Shown piece by piece: positions 11,062-21,416 of a stretch of DNA of 64,000 nucleotides; positions within the stretch are counted from its first letter, which is position 1; each line of letters begins with the position of its first letter. The position numbers and the translations under genes are program-made. Origin of the DNA: Sthenelais limicola (lineage: Eukaryota; Annelida; Polychaeta; Phyllodocida; Sigalionidae); contig OW804096.1 of the NCBI GenBank assembly GCA_942159475.1, forward strand, positions 40,175,744-40,239,743. The letters run 5' to 3'. A model generated the notes under the pieces. It searched no databases and was not told where the DNA came from. It saw only the letters and a list, made by a program, of their open reading frames with translations.

Positions 11062-11087
11062 GTTCTCTATGAAGTAGACTACCTCCT

Positions 11088-12674
11088 CTACCGCCTGTAA
11101 TCCTGGCGACGATCGTCTCTCCTTCCGTCTCGACGATCGTGATAATAATCGCGGCTGCGGTAAGAATCCCTCGGATAATAATCCGTATTCCTCCGATTGG
11201 TCTGATAATCCGAGCGGGACCCCCGTCCTCGTTGAGCACCCCTCTGACCCCCCCTGCCCCTGGAAGGGGGGTTTGAGGAGTTTTTTGCCTTAGCAGAAGT
11301 GTTCTCTTGACCTTTGCCCTTCTGCTGACCGCCTTTCTGATTAGCAGCTGCTTGAACATCCACAACAACAGAAAGTTTCTTACTGGCGTCTAAAGATTTG
11401 ATCTTCTGTTCAAGGTCCTCTCCAAACAGATGAGCAGGAGTGGAGGGGAACCTCTTGGAGTTGCTCGCCATCTCTTTGTATTGGTCTTTGAAGACAGAGA
11501 CCAACTCCGTACGACGTCTTTTAGTAAAGATGTGCAAATTCAAGAAAGCCAACATACCAATCCCATCAGCGGTAGTAGAAATAGCAGCTTTGATGCTAGC
11601 AGAAATAAGGGCAAGAGCATCATTAATCTTGGAAGCGACATCACCAACCTTAGCCCTGTCAAGAGGAGCTGGTTTCCCTGACTCGGGAGGAGCAAGAAGA
11701 GACTGAAGTTGTTTCTGCATCTTTTCAGTTTTAATGACCATGGAGCGAAGGGCCATGAGATCATCACCGGTCGAAGCTATAGCACTTATCGCAGCAAGGA
11801 AGGTCTTCTGTAGATTCTGTGAAGTGTTATCGTTGCGTTGTTTCTGAGGGGGAATATTACTCCAAACTTCCGAAGGAATAGAGGGGACCTTAAGCTCATC
11901 AATGTTATTAGGTCTCTTATACTTGGTCCTAGTCTCGTCTAAGACCTTTCCCACAGGAGGCTTTGTGAGGATTCCCCGTAGGAATTCACAAAACTCCTTA
12001 TTCTGGAGGTCCAATCCAACAGAATCATCAATACAGAGTTGTTTCAGCAGTGTGTCAAACAAACCTGATCTGGGTTCCTCATCCCCCGGGCACTCACCTT
12101 CCTCCAACAGAAGAGAATCATCATCTATTGAAGGGATATGAAAGAGACCTGATCGTTGAGGAGAAGGGGAAGAAGATCTGCTGCTCATAGGATGAAGCGG
12201 AGGAGGGCCCCTACAAGGCGAGCGCCGTCTAGGTGAGCGTGAGCGATAATAGGGAGATCTGGAACGTGATCTCCTCTCAGGGCTCCTCGACCTGCGGCAA
12301 GGAGGACCAAAGGGATCATATTCATCGGTATCCTCATCAGCCATAGAAAACCCAAGTCCAGGATGAGAAGAATCCTTGGCTGGGTGGTCCCTATGAAACA
12401 GATCAAAGCTTGAGCGGCCCCACGAGGCATCTCGGCCGCCATTGCCGAAGCCTAGCAGACCACGTGTATCAGAAGCAGGTCGCGATTCCAAAATATCCAT
12501 CCTAGAAGCCACCTCATTAGACAGAGCCGTAGCTTTGGCAACTGCCTCGTTGGTAGACTTAACTGATGTATGAATAGATTTTAGCTGATTCATAATATCC
12601 TGAAGAGGATAATCGGGGGTTTGGGTTTCCGGCGGATTCAACCCCTTCGTCCCGGTCTCCCCTGTCTTCTTCAC
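11088..12674 (-). CDS. DIRS gag-like protein with SR domain
   Basis: The protein is 528 residues with an intact frame. The order is an N-terminal helical segment likely to form a coiled coil (about 25-65), then an arginine-serine segment (about 125-175; SRSPERRSRSRSPYYRSRSP) like that of splicing factors. A conserved central domain follows (about 200-430; FLRGILTKPPVGKVLDETRT). The C-terminus is rich in RGG and RD/YR (about 470-528; GRGGQRGAQRGRG). The basic tail probably binds RNA. It has no zinc knuckle, which is normal for DIRS gag. The ATG at 12674 is the first in frame. Confidence 0.88.
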   Translation of the reverse strand: MKKTGETGTKGLNPPETQTPDYPLQDIMNQLKSIHTSVKSTNEAVAKATALSNEVASRMDILESRPASDTRGLLGFGNGGRDASWGRSSFDLFHRDHPAKDSSHPGLGFSMADEDTDEYDPFGPPCRRSRSPERRSRSRSPYYRSRSPRRRSPCRGPPPLHPMSSRSSSPSPQRSGLFHIPSIDDDSLLLEEGECPGDEEPRSGLFDTLLKQLCIDDSVGLDLQNKEFCEFLRGILTKPPVGKVLDETRTKYKRPNNIDELKVPSIPSEVWSNIPPQKQRNDNTSQNLQKTFLAAISAIASTGDDLMALRSMVIKTEKMQKQLQSLLAPPESGKPAPLDRAKVGDVASKINDALALISASIKAAISTTADGIGMLAFLNLHIFTKRRRTELVSVFKDQYKEMASNSKRFPSTPAHLFGEDLEQKIKSLDASKKLSVVVDVQAAANQKGGQQKGKGQENTSAKAKNSSNPPSRGRGGQRGAQRGRGSRSDYQTNRRNTDYYPRDSYRSRDYYHDRRDGRRDDRRQDYRR

Positions 12675-13136
12675 GTTTTTTTATGGTTCACCCATGATGA
12701 AACCACACACAAAGGTCACAAATGTCAGTTCAGAAGGTCTATTACTAAAACAATTCCGAAGACACAGTAAATATAAAGGTAAAGTCAAACTAGGTCAGGT
12801 CGGACGAGCTGGTCTGGGCGAGAAGCAGTCTAGAAGCAAGATGGCGGCTACACGTGGCCAGCGGGCAGATAAACGCCCAAACTGGGAAACGTTCAATCTG
12901 ACCCTCAAACCAACAAGGAGGATGTAATCCACTCCCTGAAGGATCTCTAGGCGCTTAAAAGTTCGAAGAATGACGAAATTGAGGTAGAAAGTTGAGGTGA
13001 AACACAGAAATAATCCAAAACGACGGGAGGAAAAAACCCAGCGTAGACTGATACGTCTGCGCAACTTGGTGGACTGACAACTGCGCGCCGCGTCTCCTGT
13101 GTCCTAGCGCCACCGGTTGGCGGCAACGGACAAGAA
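12675..13136 (-). promoter_or_regulatory. DIRS 5' leader and 5' inverted terminal repeat
   Basis: This is the untranslated leader between the 5' end and the gag ATG. The terminal repeat is at 13072-13136. CAAGATGGCGGC at 12837-12848 (+ strand) is a good YY1-type site; YY1 sites occur in the promoters of some retroelements. Transcription start is not determinable. Confidence 0.55.
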
Positions 13137-13720
13137 GCCCTTTTCACGGTCACTACGTCACATGACGTTGCCATAGTTTTTAATCCATTTCTGTACCGTC
13201 TCCTTTGGGAACTTTGTCTCCTCCACTGCTTTGTCAAGCAGTGGAGAGCTTCAATGGGTCATCCCCTGATCATAATATGCAAGTAATGCTGGGGTGTAGT
13301 CATCTGTTCGGATTACATTGGCTGATCCCATCCTTGTTATGTATTAAAGATGTAGCAGTCATACATGGATAAATAAAGGTGGTAGATCATGTAGTGTGTT
13401 AGGTGTTTTGTGGTCGATCAGGATTATTGACTTTTTTTTTTTTTTATAAACATTGCATTTTTTTTATTTCTTCATTCCTGCCATCTGGGCTTTTACACTT
13501 CTATCGCTCTCGCGTCGCCTATCTTACTCATTACTTCGCTCTTTTTTATTCTTACGATATATTTTTATTGCTCTTTTTAGATTTTTTTTGGATTTTCTAG
13601 ATTTTCTAGATTTTCTATACTATTGCTTCCTTGAAAAGCGAGGCCAGCTTCTCAAGCACCTATTAATACATTAAAATAAGGTACAGGTCACAGCGTACAA
13701 TACACATCAGTTTTAGGAAT
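13137..13720. other. right flank of DIRS element; T-rich DNA
   Basis: Next to the element, the - strand of 13230-13160 reads AVEETKFPKETVQKWIKNYG, a possible helix-turn-helix fragment of the interrupted sequence. From 13430 to 13680 the + strand is T-rich with repeats of gattttcta. No gene is supported. Confidence 0.35.
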
Positions 13721-13722
13721 TT

Positions 13723-14166
13723 TCATGTCCCCCCCCCCTTTTTGGAGTTTACTTTCTCTCCATACTGAATGGCCCTGAATTTTTTGACTGACTCCCTTAT
13801 AAATTGAATTAGGTATATATCATTTTTGTGGAATAACCGCTGCATGTGTATGAAATTTTTGGCTTGAATGAATAAACAATTGATGAAGTCATACATGTTC
13901 CCGCTTTCCACCGTTCCCAAGATAATCTGGGTAGGTGTTACAATGTTCGGGATGATGTCCTGGAACCTTTCGTATATCCATTCCTGGATTCTATGCCAAA
14001 TGGCCTTGACCTTTTTACACCCATAAAAGAAGTGCACAATGTCATCCTTGTATCCACAGTATTCGCACACTGGATTGTTTTTGATCGTAAAATTACAGAG
14101 GTATTCATTACAACATATATTTCTATGCAATATTTTGAACTGCAATGCTTGCAACCACGGTTCCAC
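13723..14166 (-). pseudogene. LINE ORF2 C-terminal fragment (zf-RVT domain)
   Basis: This 147-residue open segment has NPVCEYCGYKDDIVHFFYGC followed by KVKAIWHRIQEWI. That is the zinc-binding segment found after the reverse transcriptase in L1/Tx1-clade LINEs (CxxC...H...C). It continues to a natural C-terminus. The reverse transcriptase itself is missing upstream, where an endonuclease fragment follows almost directly, so an internal deletion is likely. Confidence 0.75.
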
Positions 14167-14253
14167 TCCAACTTTTTTTTAAATGATTACTCTATTTTTG
14201 AACACTGCGTATGAGGGTATATAGCCTCTTGATCATTCAGAATTACATTCCAC

Positions 14254-14830
14254 TTAAGGAATTTTGTTCTTAATATAAGCACTTTGTATAGGATTATTGA
14301 CTTTAATTAATAACATTTTGTTGTCAGAGTGTTCATTAATCTCATCTTTGGTGTGCAAAACACGATTATTCACACCCCTATCCACAAAGATATAATCAAG
14401 TCTTGATATCAGCCAGATCAAATTCACATAGCATATCTTGTAAAACATTAACATTTTTATATTTCTCTTTTTTATCCATATCAATATTGAAATCTCCCAA
14501 CATGACGATCATAAGTATGCTCTCGCATTATTTTACACAAGCTTTGGATAACCTTCACTATTAACAGACAGTTCCAACCCTTCACTATTAACAGACATGT
14601 AAACATTTATTATAGAATATATTTCATCAACAATTTTGGTTCTAACGTAGATGATACGACCCTGAAGGTCTTTGCCCTCGTGTTTGAACTTTTAATATCT
14701 TTCAGAATAAGTATAGCTACACCTCTGCTGTTTGTTAAGCCATGACTGGCATATAGTAGGGAGACTATGGGAATAACCGTGCACTTTTGGTTTAAAGCAT
14801 CAAACTTCTCATGATTGGTCATTGACCCCT
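14254..14830 (-). pseudogene. LINE endonuclease fragment (L1/Tx1-like)
   Basis: Blocks in order on the - strand are HGLTNSRGVAILILKDI (about 14750-14690), then, across frameshifts, LISRLDYIFVDRGVNNRV and INEHSDNKMLLIKVN (about 14410-14300). The SRGVAILI and RLDYIFV...SDH patterns are those of apurinic-like endonucleases of L1-type LINEs. In the last block the catalytic His of SDH is Asn (SDN). Confidence 0.65.
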
Positions 14831-14839
14831 AGTGATTAA

Positions 14840-15500
14840 AATCTGACATGTATCACTGAAATTCAAGCTGAATCCTGCCGCTAGGGGGCGTTTTAATCTG
14901 AGTATTTAGTTATATAAAACCATAAATAGAGGACATCATGAGCTTTCATTTGATGTTAATTATATGATTCTACCATAAATATCAGCGATGTTATGAATTT
15001 TTGAAATTTTTACATAATTCGAAATTTTCTCAAACCAAATATTCCTTTAGCTGGGAACTGGGAACTATTCAGTTTAGACGTTAGTGACCATAAACAAAGT
15101 GAAAGACCTTTTCAAGAGCTTTCATTTGAGACAAATGCCAAACAGATCGAACAAATATCTGTCCTTTACCATTTAATTTAATCAAAACAAAAAAAGTGAA
15201 TATTTTTAGATTAATTAATATGACGAAAGGAGATTTATAAGTTCCTAATACATACTGCCTTTTCTAATCTTGTACATTGTTAATGCCATAAAATGATAAA
15301 AGGATTGAAATGCACTAACATTACAAGTTATTTATCAAATAAATAAGAAAAATAGTATCTATATATAAATAAGCCTACATTTGCACAAATCATATGCTGT
15401 GGTCATAAGAGAAAAAAGACGAAGTAATGAACCCAGGTAAACATGGCACAAACTGTTAACTGTTGATACTTACAAATCAAAATCTGATGAGGAACTATTT
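14840..15500. other. AT-rich non-coding stretch
   Basis: No coding signal or repeat with clear ends is visible here. Confidence 0.35.
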
Positions 15501-15640
15501 TGTTTGAGATTCTCTCAGAGTACAATTGAGAATAAAAATCGTGGCCCTCCTTCAAGATTTCCTTTTTTTCCGAAGTTAAATTACCATTTACTACCATTTG
15601 GGATATCGTTTTCTTTTGGACATTATTATTCGGGGAGACA
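15480..15640 (-). pseudogene. LINE ORF2 fragment, linker before reverse transcriptase
   Basis: It reads KKTISQMVVNGNLTSEKKEI, then LKEGHDFYSQLYSERISN. In L1/Tx1 elements this 'INGxxTSxxxEIxxxxxxFYxxLY' block lies between endonuclease and RT. Here it lies upstream of the endonuclease fragment at 14254-14830, so it belongs to a different or rearranged copy. Confidence 0.6.
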
Positions 15641-15870
15641 CGTTGTTCTGTCAGGTATGTTGACATGATAGGAAGGGGAATCCCTGAATTCTGGAAGAAC
15701 ATTTTACTTTAGACTGAAGGGACGGTATTACTTTGCACGTGGCAATGTTGACAAACCCAGCTTGGTGGGTAAGCTTTGTTCTGGTGGTCTGGGAGTCGGC
15801 ACCTCTTTTGTGACGTAAGACAGTGTAAGACAGTGTGACGTAAGCCAGTTGACAGCTCTCCGCTCGGCCG

Positions 15871-16150
15871 GTTGAAAGTAAAAGTAATGGCAAATGGAAT
15901 CTGAATGAAGGAAATGGAACGGAATTTTTTTGGGTGTTTCTGCATGTTATAGAAGTAGTTGAAAGTAAAAGTAATGGCAAATGGAATCTGAATGAAGGAA
16001 ACGGAACGGAACTTTTTTGGGTGTTTCTGCATCTTATAGAAATGGTTGAAAGTAAAAGTAATGGCAAATGGAATCTGAATGAAGGAAACGGAACGGAACT
16101 TTTTTGGGTGTTTCTGCATCTTATAGAAATGGTTGAAAGTAAAAGTAATG
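15871..16150. repeat. 87-bp tandem repeat, about 3.2 copies
   Basis: Copies begin with gttgaaagtaaaagtaatgg at 15871, 15958, 16045 and 16132, exactly 87 bases apart. Because 87 is a multiple of 3, the unit stays open on both strands. The repeated peptides are a by-product and there is no sign of a gene. Confidence 0.9.
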
Positions 16151-16269
16151 TGATAAATCATGTTTTAAATATTTAGATGTTTATTAGCAAATATAAATGA
16201 TTCGATTTAGGGAATTTTATGATTATTAAAGTTGTTTAAGAACAAGCTGGATTAAACCATGAGGCTTTC

Positions 16270-16590
16270 ATTTTTTTTTACGAACGACTGACTTTTACGA
16301 CCAACTTTTTTTTCGACCAACTTTCAACTCTTTATTTCCGACCAACTTTCAACTTTTTTTTTCGACCAACTTTCAACTTTTTTTACGACCAACTTTCAAC
16401 TTTTTTTTCAAAAAAACTTTCAACTTTTTTCCGGCCAACTTTCAACTTTTTTTTGAAAGTTGAAAGTTTTTTTTCAAAAAAACTTCCAACTTTCAACTTT
16501 TTTTCCGACCAACTTTCAACTTTTTTTTCAAAAAAACTTTCAACTTTCAACTTTTTTTCCAACCAACTTTCAACTTTTTTTACGACTACC
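16270..16590. repeat. pyrimidine-rich minisatellite (cgaccaactttcaac units)
   Basis: About a dozen units of roughly 20-25 bases follow the pattern ttttttYcgaccaactttcaac, with some units carrying caaaaaaact instead. One short inverted stretch (gaaagttgaaag at about 16454) can pair with its neighbours. The gttgaaagt core also opens the 87-bp repeat at 15871. Confidence 0.8.
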
Positions 16591-17032
16591 CTCCCCCTTC
16601 TTCATCCTTCCCCCTACTCCTCTTCTCCCCTTCCCTCTTCTCACCTCTTGCTTTAAGTTATCATTTTCCTCCGTTTTAACTCCATAACGCCACAACGATT
16701 GAATACTATTACTTATGCCCCAAAAACGATTGAAAGCCCACTTCAATTAATTCAGAAAGTTCAACTGTTTATAATTAGATCTGATCTATCTATCTGATAG
16801 ATATCATATTAAAAAATGTGACTAGTATCATGTACCACGCAGTCAAACTTATACATCTGACACCAATTGATATGAGAGGAATATGAACTGGACAGAGGAA
16901 AAGGCTGATAAAAATGACATGAGGGCAGCTGTATGGTCGACCCGAATTGGGTCGGTAGACCCTTCTCAGGAATGTTAGTACAAAAACCGATTTCATGCTG
17001 TCTTGTATTTCTCTAACGAGCAAAACAATTTA

Positions 17033-18276
17033 TTAGGCTTTCTTTAGTTCTATCTCTTTTAATACATGTCTAATATTTTCTTTTTCATTGATTTCTTCCT
17101 GCATTAACATGGTCTTATTGGTGAGCTCGTCCAACTTTCCTTGGAAAATTTTAACCTTACATCTTCTAGCTTTGGCTAGGTCTGAGCTGACAGTTATCGC
17201 TAACTCTCTCACCTTGGGTTTAAGGAATTCCCATTTTAACTTGTCATCTAAATTATTATGAAATATGAAATATTTCTTACAATATACTCCACTAACAAAT
17301 CTATCTTCATTTAATAGAGTCGCATTGAATTTCCAGTAACCCTTGCCTCGTGGGGACAATCCCAAGAACGCTTTCATACTCAGACATCTATGATCAGATT
17401 GAACACTAGAATTTACTCGAAAATCGTTGACCCTTTGAACCACATTGGAAGATACAAATATATAGTCAATCTTGGAAGTGAGGTCTCCTCTTTCCCAAGC
17501 TTCTTTTCTTCCATCTTTTTCTAGGCTTGATCAGATGTCGACTATGTCCATACCACTCATGAAATCTTTCACTATCTTGGCAGAAGGCGATGCTTGCTTG
17601 TTTACGATGTCTGCATTCACATCTCCTGCCACAGTTAGGTTGTCATACGTTAGTGCTTCCAGCTTTTGTCTTATGTCTTTCCACATCCTAGCTTGTTCTT
17701 TGAGATGCGACGAAGTTGGGGCGTAGACATTGCTTAATACTGTATTCAAACCATTGATACATATTGAGATGATTATCCATTTACCTTCATCACAGGCATG
17801 GAGAAGAGAAACATATTGGTATACATCATTCGGGATTAAAAACAGAACTCCTCTTGAGGATGACACACCATGAGAATACAATATTTTTCCACCCCATTGG
17901 GAATTCGATACCTTTTCTGAGTGGAGTGTGATTCTTGTATTGCAACAATAACCCTCTTTTTACTATTATACTTTGTGAATATAGCTTTTCTTTTCTTGCT
18001 TTCATTTAGACCATTTACATTGTGAGAAAAAACCGTTATAGCACCATTCTCCGGCTCCATAATGAGAGTGGAACTCTCTCCCCGTCCTCCCTCTTCGGCT
18101 ATGGGCTTAGCTGTTTGAGCTTGCTTGGGTGCATTAAGAGAAGCTCTCACTACCATCCACATTTTTTCAAGAAAGTTGCCTGACTTCAGCCACGCTTCTT
18201 GGTTGAGCACTTGTGGATTATCTAACCCCATCCCTATTCCCCACACTCTATCTGTTGACGCTTCTCCTATGGCCAT
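17033..18276 (-). pseudogene. L1/Tx1-like LINE ORF2 5' part (endonuclease), truncated
   Basis: Three frames carry one endonuclease in order. First is ITVFSHNVNGLNESKKRKAI and VAIQESHS (18030-17910). Next come SHGVSSSRGVLFLIPNDVY, LSNVYAPTSSH and VAGDVNADIV (17870-17600). Last are SSVQSDHRCLSMKAFLG and RGKGYWKFNATLLNED (17410-17300). These include the usual N, E, GD.N and SDH catalytic blocks. Two frameshifts and stops break it, and the sequence ends before the reverse transcriptase. The 80 residues before the endonuclease are unfamiliar. Confidence 0.75.
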
Positions 18277-18311
18277 GGGTGAGGAACTCTGATTATGGTT
18301 ACTATACTAAG

Positions 18312-18788
18312 TTAGTCCTGCCAACATGATCCTTCACACAGGCACAGTGCTGTACATTTGAGGGCAGCCTTGTAACACTTGCATAGTCCTTGACATGCCT
18401 TTTTACAATTACAATGGAGCAGTTTGTAACAGTTCTGATGAGCCTGTCCTAGTGTGCTCCATCTAGGCACCAAGTTCGCATTATTTCCTTTTTCCCAACC
18501 CCATTCAGCTGGATCTGGGAGGACTGGTTCCTTTTGCAGCAGCTGACCCCACACATATCCACTGTGGTACACTGCTCTGTGGATATGCTGCTCTAGAGCT
18601 GCCAGTGTTGGTGCTATGTTTTCAATGGATCGAGATTTTCTTGAGATGAGGTGTTGTCTTGCATCATTGAAACAAAATAACTCACTATGTTTGTCATACA
18701 TCAATACAAATCTTTCAACTAATTTAAGAACATTCTGTGCGATGATCATTGGTTTGTCTGATAGGGCTAAGAAGACATCAGTTACATC
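18312..18788 (-). CDS. C-terminal module with Cys-rich CXC-like domain, multicopy invertebrate family
   Basis: The reading is open from DVTDVFLALSDKP to the stop at 18312. It contains a helical middle part (SIENIAPTLAALEQHIHRAV) and a WGW segment. It ends in a Cys-rich stretch, HCNCKKACQGLCKCYKAAL followed by KCTALCLCEGSC, which resembles CXC/CRC metal-binding domains. From memory, the same C-terminal module occurs in many uncharacterised, probably mobile, genes of invertebrates. It follows the exon ending at 18801 after only 13 bases (GTGAGAATTCCAG) that begin with GT and end with AG. Confidence 0.6.
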   Translation of the reverse strand, partial: DVTDVFLALSDKPMIIAQNVLKLVERFVLMYDKHSELFCFNDARQHLISRKSRSIENIAPTLAALEQHIHRAVYHSGYVWGQLLQKEPVLPDPAEWGWEKGNNANLVPRWSTLGQAHQNCYKLLHCNCKKACQGLCKCYKAALKCTALCLCEGSCWQD

Positions 18789-18800
18789 TGGAATTCTCAC

Positions 18801-19638
18801 CGATGTCGGCAAGCACCGCGTCGATGGGTCGGTCTAGGAATCTTTCAGGGAGTTGTTGATATCCTAGGGGAACAAGAGGTTTAACAAGGAGGCAAAAGTT
18901 CTGGTGCTTAAGGCAGAGGCACACATTGGTTGAATTGCACTGCACCGGCAGAATGTACCGGTGCTCACGCCTGACACTAGAGAAGAAGGTGTACCCAACC
19001 TTCAGTTCCGGAAACTCTGCACAGAACCTCTGGTGCAGTATGTGGAGATATTCTGTCAGCTGTACTTTCTGGTGCCGCACTTTGCTGATTGTGACGGCAT
19101 CTTTTTTCCCTGGTAGGGTGAGGGAATGCTCGGGCCATTTGAGATACTCGACGACGATCTCCTTTGCCCTCTGAAAGAGCTGTTTCTTGTTGGCAGCCCG
19201 CTTGGTGTTATTTGCAGCTTGGGCCACAGTCTGCCGGTCTAGGCCGATGTCGAGGGCCACCTGCTTCTTACCGCGTACCTCAGGATCAAGCAGCTTGGAG
19301 ACATATGCCACCCTCTCTCTCTTAGGCATATGCTTCAGGCTTGCAGCAAACCTTTGGTAGAGGCTTGCCTGCATTCTCAGAGTGCGACGACACTTTGGTG
19401 TGTTGGGAGTGGCAGCGTCGTTCGGTGCTGTAGGGGTTACCGGGGGAAGGGGGGTTCCTGTCTGTTTTTCTGCCTTCTTGACAGCAAGCTCCAGCTCTTT
19501 AACCTTTTTGCCCTCTCCTTTCTCAGCAGGTAGTAGAGGCGGGAAGTTTTGGGGCTCCTCAAACGCTTCTTGGCTGAGGTACTGGTGGTAGCACTGGAGG
19601 TTGGAGATGTACAACTGCCCGAGGGTGTTGTTGATGAA
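18801..19638 (-). CDS. transposase-like protein, N-terminal half (KKDxVT exon)
   Basis: This exon has acceptor TTTTCAG at 19639-19640 and donor ATCG|GTGAGA at 18799-18800. It contains a charged helix (KKVKELELAVKKAEKQTGTP), a QASLYQRF...KRERVAYVSKLL region and the block LPGKKDAVTISKVRHQKVQ, then FSSVRREHRYILPV and VCLCLKHQNFCLL. From memory this order (charged helix, 'GKKDTVTRxKxKxQKR', then 'RP..I..P...CLC..HxN') marks a large family of uncharacterised fish and invertebrate proteins with a DDE-like C-terminal half. That half is absent here. Family function is inferred. Confidence 0.6.
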
Positions 19639-20206
19639 CTGAAAACATAATGATAAGAAATGCAAATGAATAACACATTTTAATGTATTACAAGTCAGTA
19701 AAATCATGAGCAGTTCATGTTTAATCATTGATAGGAATTTCATTGAAATGATCAAATAAGTGATGCAATTTCATGAAATTGAATATTCAAATTTCAATGA
19801 TATTACAAGTTATATTTCATGAAGTAGAATTTCTTTTTTGATGGCTTACGTTTGATTGATATAAATGGATAGTTATGGGTGGATGGGTAGGCTAGGGTAA
19901 CCTCTTATGACCTCTTATGACCACTTGGAGAGATAATGAGATAGTCATCCTGAAAAGAAGAGACATGCAACATCATGCAATACTATTCATGCAAGTCATT
20001 TTAGTTCATAGTTCATAGTTTAGTACATAGACACACAGTTATTTCTTAATGTGACACACAGTTATTTCTTAATGTGACACTATTACAGGCTGAGATGCAT
20101 GTACATGCAATCACTTCTGACTAAGCTTCTTAGCTTAATGGTTACAAGTATTGGTGTTGGAGGAGGTTAGTTTGGTTTATTGGGGCATTCAAAATCAAGT
20201 ACTCAC

Positions 20207-20319
20207 TCTAGGTCCCTCTCCATCGCTTCGGACAGGTGGGGTGGGGCGCTCCTCGCCCTCTTCAGCCCGCGAGCTGCTCCTTTCATGAGCACACAGAGAA
20301 GACCTGCTACATCCCCTCT
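20207..20319 (-). CDS. transposase-like gene, linker exon
   Basis: Acceptor CCTTCAG (20320-20321) and donor CTAGA|GTGAGT (20205-20206). Two frames are open. The frame that joins the next exon in phase is acidic and Pro-rich (SSSRAEEGEERPTPPVRSDG). Joining exon 2 requires a one-base shift, so either a splice site is misread or the gene has a frameshift. Confidence 0.45.
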
Positions 20320-20466
20320 CTGAAGGAAAGTTTGAATCAACTTGTTTTTGAGTTTTTTCTTTGTAAATTTAAAACACATCAGTTTTTATCACTAAGTATT
20401 CATGAAAATGCACTGACAAAGGGAAAATGTATGAATTCATGCATGGAATATACGAAATATTCTTAC

Positions 20467-20690
20467 AGTCCGGCATCTCGTTGCTGCAGGCCCTGGTGTC
20501 GCTGGCCCTGCCTCTGCCACTGCCGCTACTGCCGGCCCTGGTTCCGCCGCAGGAACTGGTGCTGCAGGGGGGTCCAGTGCAGGTGCAGGCTCCTCCTCCT
20601 CTCTATCTGCTGCCCTCGCTGCTGCCTCTGTCGCCCTCTTGTTGGCCCTCCAAAGCCGGTTACGCTCTTGCGTGGCAGGCCGGCGCGCAT
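20467..20690 (-). CDS. transposase-like gene, exon 2 (basic then Ala/Pro-rich)
   Basis: The acceptor ACCCAG (20691-20692) joins exon 1 in phase to give ...AEADARRPATQERNRLWRAN. The basic helical part continues the N-terminal module (ERNRLWRANKRATEAA). It is followed by an Ala/Pro/Glu-rich stretch (APALDPPAAPVPAAEPGP). Donor GACT|GTAAGA at 20465-20466. The exon is far more GC-rich than its surroundings. Confidence 0.5.
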
Positions 20691-20923
20691 CTGGGTCAGA
20701 TTTCCAAAAAGGGTAAAATTCAGTTTCAACAATTCTCTCAAATAACCCAAATTTAGGACAGAAACAAGACTAAAAATTCAGTTCAATATGACCAAACAGA
20801 TTGCCTTAATCACAGCAATATCAAATATACTCAGATTTATCTAGTTTTGACTATTTTACACTAATTTTGAAGAATTTGCCAAATATATATTGATCTACCA
20901 AATCTTCTGAAAATCTGACTCAC

Positions 20924-21077
20924 CGGCTTCAGCAGGTATTTCTCTTTCCTTTTTGCGTGCCCGTACACAGCGCATGCGGGCCACATGGCGCTCCAGGTAT
21001 TGCTGAGGCCCTTCTTGGTCCATACACTTCAGCCTGTGGTCCCTATCGATGTCGCGCTTGGACTTCTTCGGTGGCAT
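20924..21077 (-). CDS. transposase-like gene, first coding exon
   Basis: It starts MPPKKSKRDIDRDHRLKCMD, continues QQYLERHVARMRCVRARKKE, and ends at a strong donor (GCCG|GTGAGT, 20922-20923). This very basic 'RxxRxxYLxxxxxRxxxxR' module is typical of the N-terminus of the family described at 18801-19638. A related exon, starting MLRKTNAQIQKDHREKK, lies at 33468-33665 inside the 8.6-kb element. It might bind DNA; that is inference. Confidence 0.6.
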
Positions 21078-21416
21078 CTTTTGTCTCGTCTGTATGTATA
21101 AGTTAAATCTGTAAAGAAAAAGAGAAGAATTGAGCAATACCCTACACAATTAAATCAATTGAACACACCCTTTCTTGTTACATAAATAAAGATTAAAGTA
21201 TACTATCATTATTCGAATTAATTATGCATCTTAAAACCATAAAATTTAACACAAAGTCATGAAAACTGTCAAGTCCAAAGTTGGTCAAAAATCAATAATT
21301 AGAAATTAAAAATGATCATATATTATCATTGGTATAACTATTGGGCATCTTCTGATGCAATATAACAGCAATTGGATCGTTTTTTCTCTATATAATAGAA
21401 AGAAACTTGGTACCGC

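Larger units (their letters stand above)
7712..13136 (-). mobile_element. DIRS-type tyrosine recombinase retrotransposon, near complete
   Basis: The element is 5.4 kb, in - orientation. It encodes gag (12674-11088), RT/RNase H (11061-9139) and a tyrosine recombinase (9343-8102), the last two overlapping. It has the canonical DIRS ends. The outer 45 bp of the 5' end (13092-13136) are complementary to 8009-8053. The outer 85 bp of the 3' end (7712-7796) are an exact complement of 7924-8008. The two ends share a 33-bp inverted repeat (7788-7820 with 13072-13104, one mismatch). DIRS elements are thought to replicate through a circle whose junction is templated by this internal complementary region and to integrate by site-specific recombination without target duplication; none is seen. 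The only coding defect seen is one stop in the recombinase. Confidence 0.93.

Noticed and set aside
12694..12927. 77-codon + strand frame in the DIRS leader
   Set aside because: It is antisense to the leader, lacks domains and overlaps the promoter-like segment.
15651..16176. frames of 80-150 codons with repeated peptides across the 87-bp array
   Set aside because: They occur on both strands with the 29-codon period of the repeat and have no domain.
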